Shown: piece by piece, positions 1 through 4,850 of the stretch
Layout: each line of letters begins with the position of its first letter
Position numbering within the stretch: the first letter of the stretch is position 1
Source of the DNA: Clostridia bacterium
GTDB lineage: Bacteria; Bacillota; Clostridia; Oscillospirales; Acutalibacteraceae
DNA: 7,277 nt
Assembly (NCBI GenBank): GCA_017939855.1
Contig: JAGAZW010000005.1
Coordinates: forward strand, 1 to 7,277
Reading direction: 5' to 3'
Program-made: the position numbers and the translations under genes
The notes under the pieces: generated by a model
The model's input: the letters and a program-made list of their open reading frames with translations, nothing else
Database searches by the model: none
Told to the model about the DNA's origin: nothing

Positions 1-194
1 CTCAAAATTAAAATAGTATCTTCCTTCAGAGTGTAGATATTTGAATTTTGCCCAATTTTCCATTCGCCTTGCAAAAGATAAATAAAGTCATGATCCTGCA
101 TTTTACGTTTAGGATGGGTAAAAGGTTTGCTATAATAATTAATATTTGCCTCAGTTATCTTTCGCCGTGCATCCGTATTAAAACAAATCTTCAT
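1..194 (-). CDS. AraC-family transcriptional regulator, N-terminal part (runs off left edge)
   Basis: This partial gene shows 64 codons from an ATG at 194-192 and stays open to the window edge. The visible protein reads like the start of the AraC-type cupin (sugar-binding) domain of Firmicutes regulators: a segment around residues 27-50 with HPKRKMQDHDFIYLLQGEW and then IGQNSNIYTLKEDTILIL, matching the usual pattern of a His-Asp-Phe-Ile-Tyr strand, a Gly-Glu-Trp turn and a 'YTL..DD.LIL' strand. The C-terminal helix-turn-helix DNA-binding domain lies outside the window, so the family call rests on the cupin alone. An AAAGGG ribosome binding site sits 8 bases before the ATG, and a near-consensus promoter lies just upstream. 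It is transcribed divergently from the GRE operon with 109 bases between start codons, the usual layout for a local regulator. A non-AraC cupin protein is the main alternative. Confidence 0.78.
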   Translation of the reverse strand, partial: MKICFNTDARRKITEANINYYSKPFTHPKRKMQDHDFIYLLQGEWKIGQNSNIYTLKEDTILIL

Positions 195-223
195 TAGCGA
201 ATCCCTTTCACTATATTTTCTTT

Positions 224-252
224 ATTTTACATCATTATTTACCTTTTGTCAA
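224..252 (-). promoter_or_regulatory. Sigma-70/SigA-type promoter of the araC-like gene
   Basis: On the minus strand the sequence reads TTGACA (252-247), a 17-base spacer, then TAAAAT (229-224). The -35 is a perfect match and the -10 matches at five of six bases, with optimal spacing. Transcription would begin near 217-218, giving a leader of about 23 bases that carries the AAAGGG ribosome binding site. The regulator therefore looks constitutively expressed unless its own product represses it. Confidence 0.72.
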
Positions 253-254
253 TG

Positions 255-284
255 TTAGCATTTATGGGTTTATGTTAATATAAA
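255..284 (+). promoter_or_regulatory. Weak candidate promoter of the GRE operon
   Basis: The best plus-strand candidate is TATAAA at 279-284 with TTAGCA at 255-260 (four of six bases, 18-base spacer). A second option is TTGTCA at 246-251 with TATGTT at 271-276, but its spacer is 19 bases. Neither is strong, unlike the opposing promoter, which fits a promoter that needs an activator. An imperfect palindrome AATGTTAGCATT (251-262) and a repeated TTTATG (261-266 and 269-274) lie here and could be part of an operator. That operator role is a guess from position only. Confidence 0.35.
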
Positions 285-303
285 TAAAAAAGGTTGTTTT
301 TAT

Positions 304-1005
304 ATGAGAATTTTTGGCAAAGGTTTTAACTTTTCACAAGATGGTCCGGGCAACCGATTAGTTTATCACCTTTCGGGGTGTAACATGCGTTGTCCTTGGT
401 GCTCAAATGCAGACGGCTTATCCTTTAATGCGGGAAAGGAATATAGCATACAGGAAATTTTAAATGAGTGTATTAGTTGTAAAGCGATGTTTTTTTCGGG
501 TGGCGGAGTTACTTTTACGGGCGGAGAAGCAACCGTACAGTACAACCAACTTTTGCCATTGCTCAAAAACCTTAAAAGCGAGAAGATTAACACCGCTTTA
601 GAAACTAATGGAACCTCTAAACACCTTCCAAAACTTTTGGAGTTAGTTGATTATCTTATAATGGATTTTAAGCATTATGACGATGAGATTCTTAAAGAAT
701 ATACAGGGGTTGGAATTGAGCAAATAAAGAAAAATTACGAGCATACCTGTAACACCGGTCATCAACAGCACATAAGAATTCCACTTATAAACGGTGTTAA
801 TACCGATGCGCCGCAGGAATTTGCTAAGTATTTTTCTTCGTTTGATACAAGTTATACTGTTTTTGAGTTTTTGCCTTACCACGAATACGGCAAAGAAAAA
901 TGGAAGGGTAACTATAAAATTGAAAATGGTTTTATAACGATGGATGTTTTACAGCAATTCAAAAAAACTTTTGAAGAATATGGTCTAAAAATTATAACTA
1001 CATAA
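304..1005 (+). CDS. Glycyl radical enzyme activase (radical SAM, short type without ferredoxin domain)
   Basis: This 233-residue protein is a radical-SAM activase that uses a [4Fe-4S] cluster and S-adenosylmethionine to abstract hydrogen from a glycine of the partner GRE. The cluster motif is C26-x3-C30-x2-C33 within GCNMRCPWCSN, the classic activase sequence, followed by GGGVTFTGGE at residues 66-75 for SAM binding and a TALETNGT strand and 'MDFKHYD' segment typical of PflA-like proteins. At 233 residues it matches PflA (about 246) and lacks the roughly 60-residue insert with two extra clusters found in activases of most dehydratase-type GREs. Two cysteines, C56 and C59, sit just before the GGG motif. 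The ATG at 304 gives the usual N-terminal length; its ribosome binding site (AAAAAAGG, ending at 293) is 10 bases away and rather weak. It is first in the operon, and its partner starts 13 bases after its stop, so the pairing is near certain. Confidence 0.93.
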   Translation: MRIFGKGFNFSQDGPGNRLVYHLSGCNMRCPWCSNADGLSFNAGKEYSIQEILNECISCKAMFFSGGGVTFTGGEATVQYNQLLPLLKNLKSEKINTALETNGTSKHLPKLLELVDYLIMDFKHYDDEILKEYTGVGIEQIKKNYEHTCNTGHQQHIRIPLINGVNTDAPQEFAKYFSSFDTSYTVFEFLPYHEYGKEKWKGNYKIENGFITMDVLQQFKKTFEEYGLKIITT

Positions 1006-1006
1006 A

Positions 1007-1011
1007 AGAGG
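1007..1011 (+). promoter_or_regulatory. Ribosome binding site of the GRE gene
   Basis: AGAGG lies in the 13-base gap after the activase stop and 7 bases before the ATG at 1019. It supports this ATG as the start and suggests translation independent of the upstream gene. Confidence 0.7.
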
Positions 1012-1018
1012 TGCCATT

Positions 1019-3346
1019 ATGAAAAAAATTTATAAAAAAGGTGAGTTGATTTCCAAGGCAAAAGAGTTATATTTAGAAGAGCGCAACATCAAAAGATTAG
1101 ACGGTTGGTTTCTTGCTAAAGAGATTGAGATGAAATCTGATTCTAAATATAGTGATTGCAGTGATGAGGTGAAAAAAGCAAAGCTTTTATGCGATGTACT
1201 AAGCGAAATCCCAATCAGTTTAAGCGATAATGCGGTTTTCGTTGGAACACAACGTGATGCCTTTGCAATGAGCTATGCTTTAATAAATCCTTCCTTTACC
1301 GTAGAGGGTTTTTCGGGATATTGTGACCCTATGGCCATATATAACGATATTGAGCCTAACGATGAATTTACCGCTGAAAGAATTGATAAAGTAAGAAACT
1401 TTACCGCCGAGACGAAAATGGTTAAAATGCTCGGCGAAACCTATGGTACGGCGGAAAACTATACTAAAGAAGTTATCTTTTTTGTAGAACAAGTTACAGG
1501 ACATATCATTCCTGATTTCCGGTATGCACTAAAACACGGTATAGATGCTTTGATTGCTGAAGCCCAGAGCAAAGATGGAGATTTTTATACGGCTTTATCC
1601 ATTGCGCTTGGCGGCGTGGAAATTCTTATAGGTAGATATCTTGAACTAATTTCTCAACAAAAGAAAATCTGCTCTGAAAAACGAAAAGCCGAATTGGAAA
1701 AACTTGAGACTTGCCTTAAAAATATAAACGGTGGCGGAGCATCCGATTTATATGAAGCGCTGCAGCTTTATATTTTACTTTGGGAAATTATGTGTCTTGA
1801 GCAAGCTCCAAATCCGTATGCTTTTTCTATCGGAAATGCTGACAGAATTTTTGAGCCTTATAGAAAAGATATGAGCCGTGAAGAAGCATCAGAGCTTTTT
1901 TGCCATTTTCTTGTCTTTTATAATGTTGGAACCAGAAGCTGGGCAATTTCACAAAATGTCCTCATAGGCGGCAGAGATGTAAACGGCGAGGATATGACAA
2001 ATACTATGAGTTATGCTATAATGGACGCATACTTTGAAATGAATTTGCCTCAGCCAATACTTTCCGTAAAATTACATAAGAACACTCCCGAAGAATTATA
2101 TGAAGAAATGGGCAAATTCTTTTTTACACCCGGCGTTTTAACCCCTTCATTATTTAACGATGATTCATTATTTGCGCTTTTAAGCGACAATGGTGTTGAA
2201 ATTGCGGATATACCTGATTGCAGCATTGCGGGCTGTCAGGAGCCGCTTATAATGGGTAAGGATAACGGAAATACAACTAACAGTTGGCTTAATTTGCCTA
2301 AGGTTTTAGAAATGGTTTTATTAGGTGGCAAATCTGCCATTACCGGCGAACAGCTGATGCAGACAGAGTCGTATGAACTTAGTGATCTGCGCAAAGCGTT
2401 TTACAAAACACTTGATAAAGTACTTGATGAAATGGTTACGGCTGCAAATGGTGCGTCTGTAGCTTTATCGGAACTGAAAGTGCCGTTTTTGAGTAGCTTT
2501 ATGGGTGGTCTTGACTATGGTGCTGATATGCGAGACACCGAAAAACAGGGTACGAAATATAACGGCAGTGGTTGTCTTGTGCACGGTCTTACCGTTTTGG
2601 CTGATTCATTTGTTGCAATCGATGAATTTGTAAAAAAATACCCCGATGGCAAGGAAACACTTGTAAATGCAATAAAGAATAATTTTGAAGGTTATGAGGA
2701 TTTGAGAGAATTCTTGCTCTCTTGCCCAAAATTTGGAAACAATATTGAGATAGTTGATAACGAAGCCGCTGAGATAGCAAGTCGTGTAAGTGATATGTTG
2801 AAATCTAAAAAGAATTATCTTAAAAATAGTTTTAGACCCGACTTTTCCAGTCCTTCAACACATTTGACATACGGTTATTGGGTAGGCGCCACTCCTGACG
2901 GACGAAAGTCCCGAGATATGCTCGGATATGGCGTTGATCCGCTTTACGGTGAAGCTTCAAACGGTCTTGGATTTAGAATGCTTTCAAATATGAAGCTGCC
3001 GTTTGAAAAATTCAGCGGCGGATATGCGTCTCATATAGGTGTTGACCCTAAATTCTTTAGTGGCAACGACTTAAAAGATAAAGGCATACAGTTCTATCGA
3101 AACATTATTAAGCCGTTGTTCTTTAATGAGTTTTCTATGGGTGTTTCTCCTTTCTACCTTTATGTGAATGTTACTACTCCCGAAACGCTGAGAAAGGTTC
3201 TTGACAATCCTCAAAAATATGCTCCAAGCGGAGTTTATATCATGAGAATACATGGAACCTTTGTAAATTTCTTGGATTTATCACCTGAAATACAGGAAGA
3301 TATTATTACTAGACTCAACCTAAAATCTACTACCATAGGCTGTTAG
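1019..3346 (+). CDS. Glycyl radical enzyme of the pyruvate formate-lyase-like superfamily, substrate unknown
   Basis: This 775-residue protein has full GRE length. Recognisable family segments are VTGHIIPDF (H162), LIGGRDVNG near residue 315, NLPQPILSVKLH from N342, the thiyl loop AGCQEP (C406, E408), and the C-terminal glycyl loop IMRIHGTFVNFLDL with G746 as the radical carrier, 29 residues from the end. A single Cys-x-Glu at the thiyl loop is the pattern of eliminases and dehydratases (glycerol/diol dehydratase, choline lyase, hydroxyproline dehydratase), not the Cys-Cys of true pyruvate formate-lyase. The radical loop is odd: His and Thr flank the glycine where other families have Ser/Ala and Tyr/Phe. 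The segment after the thiyl loop (MGKDNGNTTNSWLNLPKVLE) aligns without gaps to the same region of glycerol dehydratase as I remember it, placing Thr420 where that enzyme has a catalytic-site Asp. The enzyme should be cytoplasmic and oxygen-sensitive. No signal for microcompartment targeting is visible. The substrate cannot be read from sequence; the neighbouring kinase hints at a polyol or sugar. Confidence 0.92.
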   Translation: MKKIYKKGELISKAKELYLEERNIKRLDGWFLAKEIEMKSDSKYSDCSDEVKKAKLLCDVLSEIPISLSDNAVFVGTQRDAFAMSYALINPSFTVEGFSGYCDPMAIYNDIEPNDEFTAERIDKVRNFTAETKMVKMLGETYGTAENYTKEVIFFVEQVTGHIIPDFRYALKHGIDALIAEAQSKDGDFYTALSIALGGVEILIGRYLELISQQKKICSEKRKAELEKLETCLKNINGGGASDLYEALQLYILLWEIMCLEQAPNPYAFSIGNADRIFEPYRKDMSREEASELFCHFLVFYNVGTRSWAISQNVLIGGRDVNGEDMTNTMSYAIMDAYFEMNLPQPILSVKLHKNTPEELYEEMGKFFFTPGVLTPSLFNDDSLFALLSDNGVEIADIPDCSIAGCQEPLIMGKDNGNTTNSWLNLPKVLEMVLLGGKSAITGEQLMQTESYELSDLRKAFYKTLDKVLDEMVTAANGASVALSELKVPFLSSFMGGLDYGADMRDTEKQGTKYNGSGCLVHGLTVLADSFVAIDEFVKKYPDGKETLVNAIKNNFEGYEDLREFLLSCPKFGNNIEIVDNEAAEIASRVSDMLKSKKNYLKNSFRPDFSSPSTHLTYGYWVGATPDGRKSRDMLGYGVDPLYGEASNGLGFRMLSNMKLPFEKFSGGYASHIGVDPKFFSGNDLKDKGIQFYRNIIKPLFFNEFSMGVSPFYLYVNVTTPETLRKVLDNPQKYAPSGVYIMRIHGTFVNFLDLSPEIQEDIITRLNLKSTTIGC

Positions 3347-3359
3347 GAGTGAAGTTGTG
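3345..3359 (+). promoter_or_regulatory. Ribosome binding site and GTG start of the kinase gene
   Basis: AGGAG at 3345-3349 overlaps the stop codon of the GRE gene (TAG, 3344-3346) and lies 7 bases before GTG at 3357. It decides for this GTG, since the protein begins MKAIGIDIGTTS, the expected N-terminus of an FGGY kinase. The overlap suggests coupled translation. Confidence 0.8.
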
Positions 3360-4634
3360 AAAGCGATAGGTATTGATATAGGAACAACCAGTATCTGCGG
3401 TGTTGTAATTGATATTAAAACGGGTGAACTTATAAAATCTGTTACAAAGGATAGTAATGCTTTTATAAGTGGCGTTGCAGATTGGGAAAAAATACAGTCG
3501 GTTGAAAAAATTATAACGATCGCATCTGAAATTTTAGATAGTTTGATCACAGATGATATTGCCGTTATCGGTGTTACGGGGCAAATGCACGGAATTGTTT
3601 ATATTGATAAGAGTGGCAGTGCAGTAAGTCCTTTATACACCTGGCAGGACGGCAGAGGAAATCAGCCTTTTGGAGATACTACCTATGCCGAATTTTTAGG
3701 CAGTAGCGCAGGCTTTGGCAATGTTACCGACTTTTATAATAAACAAAACGGTTTAGTACCAGAAACTGCAGTAGGATTTTGCACCATTCACGATTATTTG
3801 GTTATGCGTTTATGCGGTCTTGAAAAACCGCAGATACATATTACCGATGCTGCAAGTTTTGGTTTGTTTGATTTAAAATCGAAGCGATTTACGTGCGAAA
3901 ACGGCATTGCTTTTGTTGAGGACTACAAAATTGCAGGTGAGTATAAAAGCATAGCAGTAAGTGTCGCTATCGGTGACAATCAAGCAAGCGTTTTGTCAAG
4001 CCTTTCCAGTCAAGATGAGCTGCTTATAAATGTAGGCACAGGAAGTCAGGTGTCGGTTGTATCTGATGATATCATAACTTCAAATAATGTTGAAACAAGA
4101 CCGTTTTTTGAGAATAAATATATTGCAGTAGGTGCGGCGCTTTGTGGCGGTAGAGCCTATGCTGTGCTCAAAGATTTTTATAAATCTATTTTATCAACCG
4201 TTGCCGATGTAGATGATAAAACCGTTTATTCGCTTATGAGCAAATTCTTCGAAGAAGAGGTCGAGGGTTTATTGGTAGATACACGTTTTGTAGGCACCAG
4301 AGCAGACAAAACCATTCGCGGTAGTATTCATAATATATCGGTTGAGAACTTTACACCTGCGGCACTTACAAAAGGCGTTCTTGAGGGCATGATAAAAGAA
4401 CTCTATGATATGTATAAGTCGATGGGTGTGAATATTAAAGGTATAGTAGGCTCGGGTAATGGTATTCGTAAGAATAAAACGTTGATAAAAGCTGCTGAAA
4501 AAAGCTTCGGTTATAATTTGAAGATCCCTTATTACACCGAAGAAGCGGCTTTTGGTGCAGCATTGTATGGTATGATTTCTGCTGGCTATTATCAAAATTT
4601 GAGCGAAGCAGGAAAAATAATAAAGTTTATTTAG
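3357..4634 (+). CDS. FGGY-family carbohydrate kinase, sedoheptulokinase-like
   Basis: This 425-residue protein transfers phosphate from ATP to a hydroxyl of a sugar, ketose or polyol. Residues 4-12 (IGIDIGTTS) form the first phosphate-binding loop, GVTGQMHG is at 72-79, TWQDGR at 95-100, TIHDY at 143-147, the probable catalytic base is D207 in AIGDNQAS, GTGSQ follows near 225, and GSGNGIRKN at 365-373 is the C-terminal nucleotide-binding motif. The combination of TWQDGR, CTIHDYLVMRLCGL, DAASFGLFDL and ALCGGRAYAVL resembles the sedoheptulokinase branch more than xylulose, glycerol or gluconate kinases. It is shorter than most FGGY kinases (about 480-520), mainly because the stretch between the DAASFGLFDL motif and D207 is compact. 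It follows the GRE gene by 10 bases, so it should act in the same pathway, on either the substrate or the product. Sedoheptulose as actual substrate is only a homology-based label. Confidence 0.88.
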   Translation: MKAIGIDIGTTSICGVVIDIKTGELIKSVTKDSNAFISGVADWEKIQSVEKIITIASEILDSLITDDIAVIGVTGQMHGIVYIDKSGSAVSPLYTWQDGRGNQPFGDTTYAEFLGSSAGFGNVTDFYNKQNGLVPETAVGFCTIHDYLVMRLCGLEKPQIHITDAASFGLFDLKSKRFTCENGIAFVEDYKIAGEYKSIAVSVAIGDNQASVLSSLSSQDELLINVGTGSQVSVVSDDIITSNNVETRPFFENKYIAVGAALCGGRAYAVLKDFYKSILSTVADVDDKTVYSLMSKFFEEEVEGLLVDTRFVGTRADKTIRGSIHNISVENFTPAALTKGVLEGMIKELYDMYKSMGVNIKGIVGSGNGIRKNKTLIKAAEKSFGYNLKIPYYTEEAAFGAALYGMISAGYYQNLSEAGKIIKFI

Positions 4635-4735
4635 CTATAAATATTGGTAGGTTTTATACGCTAAATTATTCGTCCTATATTGACACACTTGTTGAAAATG
4701 TGTCTAAACAAAAATTAAAAGAAACGTCATAAAAG

Positions 4736-4799
4736 CAGTGGTGTCCAACATTTTGCAAGGAATGTGTTGGACACCACTGTTATATTTGATGTTTTTTTT
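4736..4799 (+). terminator. Probable bidirectional Rho-independent terminator
   Basis: CAGTGGTGTCCAACA (4736-4750) and TGTTGGACACCACTG (4765-4779) form a perfect 15-bp stem with a 14-base loop. On the plus strand a run of eight T follows only 12 bases after the stem, further than usual. On the minus strand the stem is followed at once by CTTTTATG, a short U-tract. Lying between two convergent genes, it most likely ends transcription from both sides. The long stem and late T-run leave open that it is instead a small palindromic repeat element. Confidence 0.65.
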
Positions 4800-4823
4800 G
4801 ATTTTAGATCACTCATCAAATAT
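4782..4823. repeat. Second inverted repeat next to the terminator
   Basis: ATATTTGATG (4782-4791) and CATCAAATAT (4814-4823) are a perfect 10-bp inverted repeat separated by 22 bases that contain the T-run. It starts 3 bases after the main hairpin ends. It is AT-rich, so the hairpin would be weak; it may be an auxiliary terminator structure for the leftward gene. Confidence 0.5.
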
Positions 4824-4850
4824 TATAAAACCAGATATTAATATTTAATA

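Larger units (their letters stand above)
4635..4850. other. Convergent intergenic region, no gene seen
   Basis: The kinase gene and the ABC transporter gene end toward each other here. I see no credible coding sequence in this AT-rich stretch. It holds a short 6-bp inverted repeat (GACACA at 4682-4687, TGTGTC at 4699-4704), a strong hairpin at 4736-4779, a second inverted repeat at 4782-4823 and a run of eight T at 4792-4799. Confidence 0.8.

Noticed and set aside
261..274. TTTATG repeated twice as an AraC operator.
   Set aside because: The repeats start 8 bases apart, not one or two helical turns, and such AT-rich hexamers recur by chance here.
1019..3346. Calling the GRE pyruvate formate-lyase (PflB).
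   Set aside because: True PflB has adjacent catalytic cysteines and an RVSGYAV radical loop; here there is a single Cys-x-Glu (GCQEP) and RIHGTFV. The automatic 'formate acetyltransferase' label would mislead.
1019..3346. Naming the GRE as a 1,5-anhydroglucitol-6-phosphate lyase (PflD/YbiW type).
   Set aside because: The idea fits a kinase-linked sugar pathway, but no aldolase or PTS genes are present and I cannot compare sequences here. Kept only as one hypothesis.
366..4595. Minus-strand open frames inside the operon (366-593, 643-882, 1280-1504, 2589-2780, 3071-3253, 3320-3550, 4269-4595).
   Set aside because: All lie antisense to genes with strong motif support and encode low-complexity or unrecognisable peptides.
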